Positions 41,306 to 50,839 of a stretch of 64,000 nt of DNA are shown here, in pieces. The notes beneath the pieces were generated by a model. That model worked only from the letters and a program-made list of their open reading frames with translations. It was not told where the DNA came from and searched no databases. This DNA is from an uncultured Christensenellaceae bacterium. Lineage in GTDB: Bacteria; Bacillota; Clostridia; Christensenellales; CAG-314. The stretch is from contig CAJUCX010000001.1 of NCBI GenBank assembly GCA_910585195.1, positions 62,001 through 126,000 of the forward strand, in the 5' to 3' direction. Each line of letters starts with the position of its first letter. Position 1 is the stretch's first letter. Position numbers and translations under genes: made by a program.

Positions 41306-43798
41306 TCAACTAAAATTAAAATACTCTCTAATAATACTAAGGTAATGTAACGGCAACGGAAAATTCGTAATTTTATTGTACTGAGGAGACAGACCTCTTA
41401 ATTCATTTAAATAATTTACAATAATTATCGGGTCATCATCTTGGCATAAATATAACGGGAAATACTCAATTAATCTTTTCCCTCGGTAATAATGGTCGGG
41501 ATTAGATATACTGCTCTCATTGTCACCCCATCGATAAGTGTCATCCCGACTTTTTTCTGCTGCACTCGCATAGTAGACTTCATGATACGAATAGATACCA
41601 TCTGCATTGCCGCTTGATTTTTCATCATCAGTTAGATAATAGTCAGGGACCTCGTCGTTTTCTCTGATTCTAACAACTCTAAGTTTAGAATTACTCAAAT
41701 TCAATGCTACCGACATAGCTTTATTTCCAACATCAATAGATTCCGGGCAATACTTCTTAGAAAAAGAATATGTCGCAATTTTTTTGTTGGAAATACCAGG
41801 CCATAGTTCATTGCGCACAAATCCATCTCCAGATATTATAACGATTGCATCTTTATCCCTATATAAATTTTCAAGCCCCTTCAGCTTCTGTTCAATATAT
41901 CTTCTTATAGCTTCATTACATACTTTTTCGCAATCACGAGTCATGGAAAATTTACAAAGTTCTAAACAAGCTTTGTAATAAGTTAGCGGTAAGCCGTTGT
42001 TGAATACAGGACTTTCCACGGTAATCATTCTGTCATCGGCATTAAATTTTAACATCATAGGCAATGCCCGAACTTTTTTACCTGTCATCGACCAAAGATT
42101 AGTTGAAGCATCTATTGCGATAACGGGATACTTTGGCAACTTACTCCACTGTGTCGGACATTTGCTATAACCAAACTGCCGCAATAAATCACAAATAGTT
42201 TTTTGAATTTTATAATCTATCTCTTTTTTGTTACGCCGCTTGTTATCTTCTATTTCGTCATCCGGATTAATAAATTGAGTCACTCTACCTGCCATTGCAA
42301 ATCCGCAGCGTAGAAGGTCTTTCGCGTCCTTTTCTTTGCTCTTATTATTAGGTAAAATGATTATACTACCCGCCATAATATCTTCAGATATTCTTCCTAT
42401 CCGATCAGATATTAAGCGAATACGCGCGTTCCTTGCAACCTCTTTTGTATAATCTTCTTTAGATAATGGGTCTGCATAATCGCCCAAAGTCTTTATCTCT
42501 GTCCTGATACAAAAATCATTTTCTTCAGAATTTGATAGAAGAAGTAATTCGTCAAGACTATTCTTAATTTTGTCGGCTAAATCGAAGTCTTTACTCAAAG
42601 AGTAAATCTCTATTAAAGCTTCTTTATAACCAGTTCTCGACAAACAAGAACGAATATCCTTTAAATCTTTATCGGGATTAAGTTTAGGTCTCTTTATTAT
42701 CGCTTTTGCAGTCGCTGAGCTCTTATCAACCACATCACTTATTAACTCATAAATTGAATTGTACATTGATTCTTCATCTTGAACACTTACCCCCGTTCCC
42801 ACTTCCGTCTCTGATTCAAAACTATTTTCTGCTGATATAACACATAGAATTTGCGGATTGTTTTTAGTGCTATTAAACTCTTCTATTGCTTCCTTTACAT
42901 CATTTGCCTTCGGCAATTTATGCGGATATGTAAAGTCATAGCACATTCTTTCTGCCTCATCCCACTCCCATTCCATGCATTCCTTTTTCCAATTACATTT
43001 TATACTAAGCTTATAATAACAAGTTTCTTCTTTATGTTTTATAAGAACGCCCATCTTATTTTTTAGTAAAGTTTTAGATCTTTTAGTACTATTTTTAAAT
43101 CTACGCCTACTGCAATTCAAGAGCAACATAGGACAATTATCCGCCGGAATCGTTTGCAGACTAAAATAAAAAACATATGCATATAAATCGCCGTTAGGAG
43201 CGGACAATACTTGCGACATAAGTTCATTCCGAGCACTTCGGTTAAGGATCAAATCCTCGCCGTCTAATTTAATTACTTTCCCTTTTAGCTTGGACATAAT
43301 ATTTAAGCAAAGTCCATTATAGGCATAAGGGTTTGCAACCTTGCCGTCTTTATCAATAATTTCTACTTCGTCTTGTCCGATATATTGAAACAGCTCATCG
43401 GAATTGATTACGTTTAAAAAATCATCAAGTGCACTTTTAACTTTTTCATCGTTTTTCTTATCTGCATAAAAAGATAATGCCGCAGCTTTTAGATTCACGC
43501 ATATTTCTTCACACATGTGCTTATTGATTTCTGATAAACAAACAATCCATTTTGAATCATCGCTGTTTTTACGCAAATTACTAATTTCAATTAACCCGTT
43601 AACCCAATTAGCGCACAGTTTCCCAAGTAAGCTACAAAGTGGCAACATATATGAATCATAGTTAAAAGACGGATTACCCGCAATTGCTAAAGCGGCAAGC
43701 TTATCTTTCCAAGTAGCAGGGAAACCCAAGGTATACACCTTAATCGTGGAAGTCTTCGGAATAAAAGTTATCATCTGTAATTTCTTCTGTTGACTCAT
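41306..43798 (-). CDS. PIWI-RE protein (prokaryotic Argonaute-like)
   Basis: 830 aa. The C-terminal third has the RNase H-like PIWI layout: 'YPVIAIDASTNLWSMTG' (Asp near residue 561), 'DAIVIISGDGFVRNELW', 'LRVVRIRENDEVPDYYL' with the Arg/Glu pattern that names the family, and 'GIYSYHEVYYASAAEKSRDD'. The N-terminal region ('TIKVYTLGFPATWKDKLAAL') matches the family's opening module. PIWI-RE proteins are thought to use nucleic-acid guides with a helicase and a nuclease against invaders. AAAGGAGA nine bases before the ATG at 43798 supports this start, which overlaps the helicase end by 59 bases, so its translation does not depend on the helicase frame. Confidence 0.85.
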   Translation of the reverse strand: MSQQKKLQMITFIPKTSTIKVYTLGFPATWKDKLAALAIAGNPSFNYDSYMLPLCSLLGKLCANWVNGLIEISNLRKNSDDSKWIVCLSEINKHMCEEICVNLKAAALSFYADKKNDEKVKSALDDFLNVINSDELFQYIGQDEVEIIDKDGKVANPYAYNGLCLNIMSKLKGKVIKLDGEDLILNRSARNELMSQVLSAPNGDLYAYVFYFSLQTIPADNCPMLLLNCSRRRFKNSTKRSKTLLKNKMGVLIKHKEETCYYKLSIKCNWKKECMEWEWDEAERMCYDFTYPHKLPKANDVKEAIEEFNSTKNNPQILCVISAENSFESETEVGTGVSVQDEESMYNSIYELISDVVDKSSATAKAIIKRPKLNPDKDLKDIRSCLSRTGYKEALIEIYSLSKDFDLADKIKNSLDELLLLSNSEENDFCIRTEIKTLGDYADPLSKEDYTKEVARNARIRLISDRIGRISEDIMAGSIIILPNNKSKEKDAKDLLRCGFAMAGRVTQFINPDDEIEDNKRRNKKEIDYKIQKTICDLLRQFGYSKCPTQWSKLPKYPVIAIDASTNLWSMTGKKVRALPMMLKFNADDRMITVESPVFNNGLPLTYYKACLELCKFSMTRDCEKVCNEAIRRYIEQKLKGLENLYRDKDAIVIISGDGFVRNELWPGISNKKIATYSFSKKYCPESIDVGNKAMSVALNLSNSKLRVVRIRENDEVPDYYLTDDEKSSGNADGIYSYHEVYYASAAEKSRDDTYRWGDNESSISNPDHYYRGKRLIEYFPLYLCQDDDPIIIVNYLNELRGLSPQYNKITNFPLPLHYLSIIREYFNFS

Positions 43799-44619
43799 TT
43801 TTAATATTCTCCTTTAATGCATCATAAAATGTACCGTAAAGTGTTGTTGCAATATATTCATCTGTTGCCATCAGATCTTCGAGATAAATACGAATTTCTT
43901 TCAGGATGTCAAAGCTTCCGTCTCCACGTCCACTATTGAACGCACCATCTGCAAAATAAATTCTGGGCGGACATCCGTCTATAGTTCCGTTATTCCCAAC
44001 ACGCGCAGAGCGCCCGTAAGTTTGCTCGATTACAATAAATACAGTTGCCGTTATATCGCGTTTATTGTCATCGGATAAATCACTTAGCCTACATCCGCTG
44101 TCGCGTTCCATGATCCCCCAAAATTTACCGCCTTCATTTTTTACTTCATTTGCGTATGTGCCCCAATCATTAACTTTTAGCAAATTAAACTTATGCGATA
44201 TAAGTCCGTTCAATTTGCTGATTTTTAGTGATATGTCATCGGGGACAGACATAGGTCTTACAAGAAAAAATATACTCCTGAACGCGGCATTTCCATCTTG
44301 GTCAACGACGTTATATCCTCTGCAGATAACTGCCGCAGGAGCAATCAGAATCTTCTCGTCGCGGAACGCAAAAGATTGTAATTCGTTTTTTCTTAGCATT
44401 CCGGCTTCTTTGCGTTCTTCATCATCGCCGATTACAACCGCACATTTTTCTTTTCTGTTAAGTTCCGATAAAAGACTTTTTGTGTGTCGCATTATCTCTT
44501 GAGCTTCGCTGTAGCTATTTACAACAAATAAAATCTTACCTGTTCGGTCCAGCTCCGCTTCGATATGTTGACGTATTTCCCGTAAAAGGCTCTTTAATCT
44601 TTCTCCTCTCCCTTCTTGT
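43740..44619 (-). pseudogene. DinG-type helicase, C-terminal half (out of frame after the G run)
   Basis: After the G13 run the correct frame continues 'RGERLKSLLREIRQHIEAEL', then 'KILFVVNSYSEAQEIMRHTK', 'AAVICRGYNVVDQDGNAAF' and 'IEQTYGRSARVGNNG' (helicase motif VI, QxxGRxxR). This is the second RecA domain of the helicase encoded to the right. It has no SD and cannot be translated on its own. With 11 or 14 G the two halves fuse to one protein of about 1040 aa; with 13 G they do not. Confidence 0.85.
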
Positions 44620-46831
44620 CCCCCCCCCCCCCTGAAATAACGGTTGTTGCACCGCATATCTGAAAATATGACTTTTTGAGATATTCCGTAATGTTTGACG
44701 GAGCATTAAGAACATAATCTACTGGGACATTGACATGATATTGTAACGAACCTGGTGCATAGCTTGATCCAGACATTAATACAGCATGCGGACCTAATGG
44801 CTCCCCATACTCATTAACGCGCAACCATGGTAGAGATAACATTAAATATCTTCCGCACGCATATTGGCGATAAACTTTAAGTTCCTCTTTTTCGGTATAA
44901 ACCATACCGAACATATTACCCATAGGAGCTGACGGCAAATATTTCTGTTGTGAAACAAATCTTGCTTGAAGAAAATCAGAAATATTATTATTCCAAAGAA
45001 TCTCCTTATCTACAGACTTTGCCGCATTATCTATACGATGCATTAATCTATCAAAATAAATAACTTTCAAAGAAAGTTGTAAATGTAAAAGGTCTCTATC
45101 TGATAATTCAATCTTATTATCATTTAAAAGTCTTTTAAGTCTTTTCTCAAAATGACTATCTATTTTACAAGAGTCATCGCACAATTCTGATAGCTGATTA
45201 AAAAAGCCTTCGTTCTCTAATATTTCATCTGAAACACTAATACATTGATTTAAGGCGTTAATCAAATGTTCACTAACTCCATCAATTTCTAGCTGCCGTT
45301 TTAAAGTTAAAGCTGAAAATGTCGAGGAAATTATTTTATTCCATCCTCTTTTCTCTGTTTCAGTTATCTTTTTGATATCCCCCACAATCTCATCATAAAC
45401 TTGTGTGGTTTCACGTGCAAGAGTAAAATATTTGCGCTCATTTCTATTCTTGCTAACGTCAGAATAACTTTTATGCATATCTGTAGCACATGCACTAGAT
45501 TGACTTTTCATAAAATCATTAAAAGAGGTATTAGGCGCAAAGAAATCGTCAAGTGTTGCCTGCACCCTATCACATTCATCAAACATTACAACATCAAAAT
45601 TGCCTATAACCTCTTCCATAAATAGTCTACGATTTTTACCTATCCGCGAAGAAGCTAGCCCCGCAACTGTAGTAACTATAATATCTGATTTTTCAGATTC
45701 TCGTAACATAGCAGCTCCCGGGCAAAAATCATAAAACTTGCATCTTACTCTGCTTGAATTCTTATCTTCACTATCACAAGCCCGCAAATTGTAACACGGT
45801 CTTTCACTGTATTGCCATGCTTTTGTAGATTCTTCGCTTAATCCATTTAAAATGCAAGGCGCAGATAAATATTTAGCTATATCCTCGTCTATAAACATCT
45901 CGTTGCCATTTAGAAGAGAATAAACATATTTTTCTTGGTTTGACTTCCCTACCAATGGAGCAACAGATAAATTAAATTTTTTCAGATACTTATAAATTTC
46001 AACAACTTCACTAACGGTATTTAGAATAATTGCTGTACGATATCCATGGTTAGCAAGATAATAGCAGAGTACCTTCAATAATGTTGTCTTACCTGAGCCG
46101 ACCATCCCAACAATATTTGTTACACCGTCAATAGAAACATCTTCACCCCCATGAACTTTTCTTACATTTTCAATTGTATTTTTTTGCAACACCTCGTAAC
46201 AATAATCTGTTGGCACCATTCCCTTCATTTCCAAAGCTGTAGCCAACAACTCGTTATAACTTATCGAAATCTTCTCCCTTCTTGATTTGGCACATACTAA
46301 TTTAGAATTGGTTTCCTCTTTGTTTATTACTGGCCATTCAGGAATTTGCACAGTTATTGAAGACTTATCTTGTCTGTAGAATTTGTATTTCCCAGCTTTC
46401 GCTAAAGATAAATTTGATTTTTGGGTTTCAGAAGATTGTAAATAAGATAAATATTTTTCCTCTCTATTCGCAAACGGGATACAACTTGTTGTTTTTACTA
46501 ATTTATCATCTTCAATATTATAAAGCCTTATTGAATCGTACTGACTATCTAAATAGTACCCCAAATCCTGTTCCCACTGCATTCTTGAAGAATAAACTAA
46601 AAACTTAATACGCGCCTGCTGCAACAAAAATAGTTTTTCATCCTCAATGCTATGGTTTATAATTTGATACCCTCTTAACAAAACGTAAGCATTATTAGGA
46701 TTCAAGTCAGGAGAAATAATACTTAACAAATGAAGTACATTTTCAACCATAAGAAAATCATAAATACCAAATTCTTTTGTTTCTTTAAAACTGCCTTTTA
46801 TATTATCCGCAAGAAATTTCAATGACTTCAT
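44594..46831 (-). CDS. DinG-type helicase of the PIWI-RE system, N-terminal half (truncated by frameshift)
   Basis: As read, 745 aa ending just after the G run. It has an N-terminal unknown module (1-220), Walker A 'GMVGSGKTTLLKVL' near residue 248, a four-Cys group near 345-370 ('CYNLRACDSEDKNSS', 'CKFYDFCPGA') like the iron-sulfur cluster of DinG/XPD helicases, and Walker B 'DVVMFDECDRVQATLDDFF' near 420. The second RecA domain is missing in this frame, so the product should not be an active helicase. The ATG overlaps the REase gene stop (ATGA). Confidence 0.85.
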   Translation of the reverse strand: MKSLKFLADNIKGSFKETKEFGIYDFLMVENVLHLLSIISPDLNPNNAYVLLRGYQIINHSIEDEKLFLLQQARIKFLVYSSRMQWEQDLGYYLDSQYDSIRLYNIEDDKLVKTTSCIPFANREEKYLSYLQSSETQKSNLSLAKAGKYKFYRQDKSSITVQIPEWPVINKEETNSKLVCAKSRREKISISYNELLATALEMKGMVPTDYCYEVLQKNTIENVRKVHGGEDVSIDGVTNIVGMVGSGKTTLLKVLCYYLANHGYRTAIILNTVSEVVEIYKYLKKFNLSVAPLVGKSNQEKYVYSLLNGNEMFIDEDIAKYLSAPCILNGLSEESTKAWQYSERPCYNLRACDSEDKNSSRVRCKFYDFCPGAAMLRESEKSDIIVTTVAGLASSRIGKNRRLFMEEVIGNFDVVMFDECDRVQATLDDFFAPNTSFNDFMKSQSSACATDMHKSYSDVSKNRNERKYFTLARETTQVYDEIVGDIKKITETEKRGWNKIISSTFSALTLKRQLEIDGVSEHLINALNQCISVSDEILENEGFFNQLSELCDDSCKIDSHFEKRLKRLLNDNKIELSDRDLLHLQLSLKVIYFDRLMHRIDNAAKSVDKEILWNNNISDFLQARFVSQQKYLPSAPMGNMFGMVYTEKEELKVYRQYACGRYLMLSLPWLRVNEYGEPLGPHAVLMSGSSYAPGSLQYHVNVPVDYVLNAPSNITEYLKKSYFQICGATTVISGGGGDKKGEEKD
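44620..44632. repeat. homopolymer of 13 C (G13 on the coding strand)
   Basis: An uninterrupted run of 13 C on the plus strand lies in the middle of the helicase gene of an AT-rich genome. On the coding strand it reads TCA-(G)13-ACAAGAAGG. Joining both halves needs the G count to be 2 modulo 3 (11 or 14). Such tracts slip at high rate and are known contingency switches in other bacteria. Confidence 0.95.
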
Positions 46832-47946
46832 TTGTTCACCTCCTGTTTAATTAGCTTTTTAAGTGTACTAAGGGATATGCACTTAATTTTTTTATCGCTT
46901 GCAAGTGCTTTATCACAAATTTTTAAATAACTGCCTGTTCGTTTTACAATTTTATCAGGAATAACATAGTACCCCTTATCTATGTTGGCAGACCTAAAAT
47001 AATTATCTTTCTCTATCGATTTACTCAGAAAATATGGATTACTATAAGTTTTTGCATCTATCCCCCAACAAGCCCCGTTAGCAAAAATAATTTTTATATC
47101 ATAACGATCAAGTTCTGGCCACAATTCGCTTTTTACATTTAATTGGTTGCAAATATTTTCTATCTCAATCTCTGCTTTACCTGGGTAGCATATGTATCTC
47201 ATTACTCCTATTTTAAGGCGATAGACATATTCAGGTTTAATCTTTTTACATTTTTCTTTTAAGATGGGTATATCCACACAATCCCTATGACAACATTCAG
47301 GTTGTGATCCTTTAAACATCATTGTCCAACCACAGTTAGGACAACAATACGTTTCTTCAGGAGTTTGCTCATATGCAGAAGCAACTAAATCCATAATTAT
47401 CTGTTCGTTATTAAAAAGTAATAATAGCTTTTTTCTCTCAATATCAGTCAAAAGTGGATGACTAATAATGAATTTTCTGATATAAACATAATTATCTTGT
47501 GACAATTGCTTCATTAAATTAAAAACTATATGCTCATCTATAGAGGTCAAATCAGACTCCTCTGAATCAAGATAGTCGAGACATTCCCCCGTGAGAGTAT
47601 AATTACTTTCTATTTCATCCACATAAATCAATGGACCAATATCCCAAAACCAACACTTTTTTATATCTTGCAAAACCGACTCATCCCATCCTTCAAACCA
47701 CTCTTTAACAGGTCGCGTGAATTTTTTACAAATCATTTCTGTCTCATTCAATGATATAAGGTAATTTTCAAGGACCGCATCTTGCATTCCTGAAAATTCT
47801 ACGGCTAATGCACTAAACATATTTATACCTTGACGCAGAAGTAGTCCATACATAAACTCTTCGGGATTCGGTCGTCCTAACTTTTCTTTTAAACCAAAAG
47901 CAATGTAAGCGAACATCTTGTTAAATTTACTTTCTATTGCTTGCAT
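46828..47946 (-). CDS. restriction-endonuclease-fold protein of the PIWI-RE system
   Basis: About 372 aa. A helical N-terminal region is followed by a zinc ribbon ('CCPNCGWTM' and 'CCHRDCVDIP', near 200-225) and a C-terminal nuclease domain with 'YDIKIIFANGACWGIDAKTY', which fits the PD-(D/E)xK signature (Asp in YDIK, then D-x-K in IDAK). This is the third member of the published PIWI-RE operon. The ATG at 47946 has AAGGAGT eight bases upstream. It is first in the operon, after the leader and terminator. Confidence 0.84.
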   Translation of the reverse strand: MQAIESKFNKMFAYIAFGLKEKLGRPNPEEFMYGLLLRQGINMFSALAVEFSGMQDAVLENYLISLNETEMICKKFTRPVKEWFEGWDESVLQDIKKCWFWDIGPLIYVDEIESNYTLTGECLDYLDSEESDLTSIDEHIVFNLMKQLSQDNYVYIRKFIISHPLLTDIERKKLLLLFNNEQIIMDLVASAYEQTPEETYCCPNCGWTMMFKGSQPECCHRDCVDIPILKEKCKKIKPEYVYRLKIGVMRYICYPGKAEIEIENICNQLNVKSELWPELDRYDIKIIFANGACWGIDAKTYSNPYFLSKSIEKDNYFRSANIDKGYYVIPDKIVKRTGSYLKICDKALASDKKIKCISLSTLKKLIKQEVNK

Positions 47947-47961
47947 TTTCAACACTCCTTA

Positions 47962-48118
47962 ACAAAAAAAAGAAATCCGTCCTTCAAAACACTGAAGGAC
48001 GGATTATTGTTATCGCTCATTTATAAGTGAGTACTAATCCATCTTTGGCAACAATATGCTAAATCTATATTTAGCCATAGTTTATAGCATATACGCCACA
48101 TATTGTGTTTTTTCTTGG
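47962..48118 (-). promoter_or_regulatory. attenuator leader of the PIWI-RE operon
   Basis: From a start near 48119 the transcript can form ACAATATG/CATATTGT closing an inner GCTAAAT/ATTTAGC hairpin. It then meets a perfect 13-bp hairpin, AATCCGTCCTTCA/TGAAGGACGGATT (47974-48005), followed by T7, only 16 bases before the first gene's ATG. An upstream GATGGATT can pair with AATCCGTC and so act as an antiterminator. No known riboswitch core was recognised. Confidence 0.75.
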
Positions 48119-48126
48119 ACATTTGA

Positions 48127-48156
48127 ATAATAACACAATATATATAAGCTTGTCAA
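48127..48156 (-). promoter_or_regulatory. promoter of the PIWI-RE operon
   Basis: TTGACA (48156-48151), 18 bases, TATTAT (48132-48127) on the minus strand, directly before the structured leader. Confidence 0.72.
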
Positions 48157-48214
48157 TATATTTTTGAAAATTTTTCCAAATAAAATTTACCGTATTTATT
48201 TTTATCATTCCATC

Positions 48215-48355
48215 TTATACACTTTCCGCTGCTTCATTGTCAAGGCAACCAACATTTCCGCTTTTGGTATTGATTATACTTGACTTTAATATAATAAGAG
48301 CGTCAGCAACTGTCGGCTTACCGTCTTCTAAATTGATTTCCTTTAACCTTTTCAT
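48215..48355 (-). pseudogene. truncated second copy of the Smr gene
   Basis: Starting with an ATGA overlap with the 349-aa regulator gene, the minus strand encodes 'MKRLKEINLEDGKPTVADAL', 'IILKSSIINTKSGNVGC', then diverges to 'LDNEAAESV' and a stop. The first 37 codons match the intact Smr gene at 39626-39964 except for two substitutions, and the match breaks exactly where the Smr core begins. It is a 5' remnant of a duplicated gene. Confidence 0.85.
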
Positions 48356-49398
48356 ATAGAACTCTTTAAATATTCCAAATACTTGATTGGAGCCTTTTCT
48401 TTGTATTTTGCTTCCATTTCTATTCGACTCATTTCGGTGCGATTTATTAAGAGTTGATATTGTTCATAGGTAGCAAGGGCATATCTATCATATATTTCAT
48501 AAATGACAGTATGAGCTTTATCCATTTCCGGCACAGGGTTCTTTTCCCCTTCAAAGTTATCTAAGTCTTTCAAATCATAATTAGTCAAGTTTAAGTCTTG
48601 AGGACGATAAAGAATATTGCCGCCGCGCTTAATAAGCTCATACAAAAAAGCAGCATTCCAACCCTGTAATGAAGTTACAAGAATATCTTTATTTATTTGT
48701 TGGAGTGCTTGATATACCGAAAGAAATATATCCTCATCGTCTTTTAAATCTTCTAATGGATCATCTCCATAGTTATCATAATAATCGTCTATCGGAACGA
48801 CTTCACGACTTTCATTTAAGCCAACGCCATAATTTGTTACATTGTAGATTTTTTTAAGTTCCCAAATAATTTCTTCCTTATTTTCTCCAAATTTATCTCT
48901 AATCGTTGATAAGATAAAATCATCAACATTGTCTTTAAGGCTTATTAATCGAACATCATTAAATAAACTGCTTCTACGGATATTTACACTAAAAAACTGT
49001 TTTAAATAAATCCATTCTCTCAACTCAATTTCTTCAATATTATTGATTATTTTTTTCTCAAACAAATCAAAAAATCTATCGTTCGCTTTTGGCAAAGCTT
49101 CTAAATATTTTAAAGCTTTATCTTTTTCACCGTCAATCAAAGCATAACGTGCAGACTGTTCATTGATACAATATTGTCTGTTCCACTTATCTTCAATCGA
49201 TTCTCTTTTTCTTTGTTCAGCGAGAAGTTCATCAACAGTAATATGAAAAAGTTTTGAAAGTGAAAATAAATTCTCAACACTTATTTCTCTCATATCATTC
49301 CACTTGCTTACTGCCGCAGAGCTGACGCCAATAATCTCAGCCAAATCTTTTTGTTTTAATCCACACTCTTCCATAAATTCTCTAATAAAATTATTCAT
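48352..49398 (-). CDS. Xre-family regulator with long C-terminal domain (349 aa)
   Basis: The N-terminus is a helix-turn-helix: 'MNNFIREFMEECGLKQKDLA', 'EIIGVSSAAVSKWNDMREIS', 'VDELLAEQRKRES'. The remaining 270 residues are helical and acidic and may be a sensor or protein-interaction part; no family recognised. The ATG at 49398 lies inside the end of the upstream 482-aa gene (eight-base overlap), so they are translated together. Confidence 0.82.
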   Translation of the reverse strand: MNNFIREFMEECGLKQKDLAEIIGVSSAAVSKWNDMREISVENLFSLSKLFHITVDELLAEQRKRESIEDKWNRQYCINEQSARYALIDGEKDKALKYLEALPKANDRFFDLFEKKIINNIEEIELREWIYLKQFFSVNIRRSSLFNDVRLISLKDNVDDFILSTIRDKFGENKEEIIWELKKIYNVTNYGVGLNESREVVPIDDYYDNYGDDPLEDLKDDEDIFLSVYQALQQINKDILVTSLQGWNAAFLYELIKRGGNILYRPQDLNLTNYDLKDLDNFEGEKNPVPEMDKAHTVIYEIYDRYALATYEQYQLLINRTEMSRIEMEAKYKEKAPIKYLEYLKSSI

Positions 49399-50839
49399 TG
49401 ACTGCAACCTCAATATAATACTTCTTTTGAAATTCATCCTCTGTCAGCTTATTTGAATCTTCAATGTATTCCCCCCTGTATTCAGACGGAAAATATATCT
49501 CCCTTAACTTTTCCAAAGGTAAATTACTTAAATCTTTTAGCAATTTCTCTGTTAAGTCAAAATCTCGATTATCCAAATAATCTTTCAATGATAAGCCCAA
49601 AATTTCTCTTCTGGCGTGAAGATACGCTCCCTCTTCGTTCTCACCGCATATCCAATATTTGAACGGTTTTAGTACCTTTCTTTCGCCATTGTAAAGTCTT
49701 ATTTCTAACGCCTCAATGTCCTTCTCGCCAAAGCCGCCAAAAATATCATCTTCGGCAATTCCCTTTTTGATTCTATTGTTTTTTGTATTTTCAACAGAAA
49801 AATATCTATACCTACCCTGTTCACAAACAGGTACAATAATCGGTCGTCTATATTTATCATAAATTCTTCCGAGAATATCGGCAATTTCAAATTCTTGTAC
49901 AACAATTTTCCAATAACCGAGTAGCACTTTATTAAGTTTTGCTCCGCACTCAATCAAAAGTTTAATTCCGCGTTTTGTTAATTCTTCTTCATCGTATTTT
50001 TTATGAAACTGCTTTTCATAAACATTGAATTTACCATAACGGTGCGTTACGTTAATCGTTTGTAATGCAGCCAGCAAAATGTCTTTTTCATATTCGTCCA
50101 ATTTTGATATTCTGCGTCTTACTTCATCTTCTGCTTCTTCAATTACATCGCTGACATCATCCCATATATTCTGATGCTTGGAAAAAACAAATTTTTTATT
50201 GGCTTCCCAAAATTTTTCTTCAACACTGCTTTTATGCATCAAAGCTGACTGCCTGTGTATTTCAAGTTTAATGTCTGATAGACCACCTATCGATAAAACG
50301 TCATAACCGCAACCAACAATATCCATAATCGATTCGCATTCACCAAGTCCCGAACTGCGGTAAATTTCATCGTTTTTACAGTTGACTGCCGGAAGGAATA
50401 TCCGATAAAAATGCATAGCAATAAAATCGAATTCTCTATCTTCCGAAACAGTCAAACCAACATCGACCATTTTCTTTAAGAGCTCTTTAAAACGGCTTTC
50501 TATCAATAATTCCTGTTCTTCTCTGATTTCGTATAAATTATCTGATTCCGTAAATCGTATATGCCATTGATTATCACAAATGAAGTATTTTTCCATTAAT
50601 TTAATATCATAGCTATACTGACCGTTCAAAATTTCATCAACGGAAACGTGATAAAAATCTGCTATATCTTCAATCAAAGATATTTCCGGAATTGATTTTC
50701 CACATTCCCACTTACTGATAGTACCGTCTTCCAATTCCCTTCCGTACCATTCTGACATCTTATCTGCAAATTCATTTTGCGATAACTTTTTATCTTTTCT
50801 TAACTGCTTCAAAAAATTACCGAATTTCTTTTTATCCAT
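49391..50839 (-). CDS. Xre-family regulator with long C-terminal domain (482 aa)
   Basis: The helix-turn-helix covers residues 7-70 ('FGNFLKQLRKDKKLSQNEFA', 'DGTISKWECGKSIPEISLIE', 'DIADFYHVSVDEILNG'). The other 400 residues are acidic, largely helical and not recognised. It shares its layout with the next gene, as if the two form a heteromeric regulator. One base overlaps the preceding small gene (TAATG). Confidence 0.82.
   Translation of the reverse strand: MDKKKFGNFLKQLRKDKKLSQNEFADKMSEWYGRELEDGTISKWECGKSIPEISLIEDIADFYHVSVDEILNGQYSYDIKLMEKYFICDNQWHIRFTESDNLYEIREEQELLIESRFKELLKKMVDVGLTVSEDREFDFIAMHFYRIFLPAVNCKNDEIYRSSGLGECESIMDIVGCGYDVLSIGGLSDIKLEIHRQSALMHKSSVEEKFWEANKKFVFSKHQNIWDDVSDVIEEAEDEVRRRISKLDEYEKDILLAALQTINVTHRYGKFNVYEKQFHKKYDEEELTKRGIKLLIECGAKLNKVLLGYWKIVVQEFEIADILGRIYDKYRRPIIVPVCEQGRYRYFSVENTKNNRIKKGIAEDDIFGGFGEKDIEALEIRLYNGERKVLKPFKYWICGENEEGAYLHARREILGLSLKDYLDNRDFDLTEKLLKDLSNLPLEKLREIYFPSEYRGEYIEDSNKLTEDEFQKKYYIEVAVNE

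Noticed and set aside
44620..44657. Independent start of the helicase C-terminal ORF at the ATG at 44657
   Set aside because: There is no SD, and the ATG lies inside the upstream helicase frame. The reading continues naturally from the other frame, so a frameshift at the G run explains it better than a separate gene.
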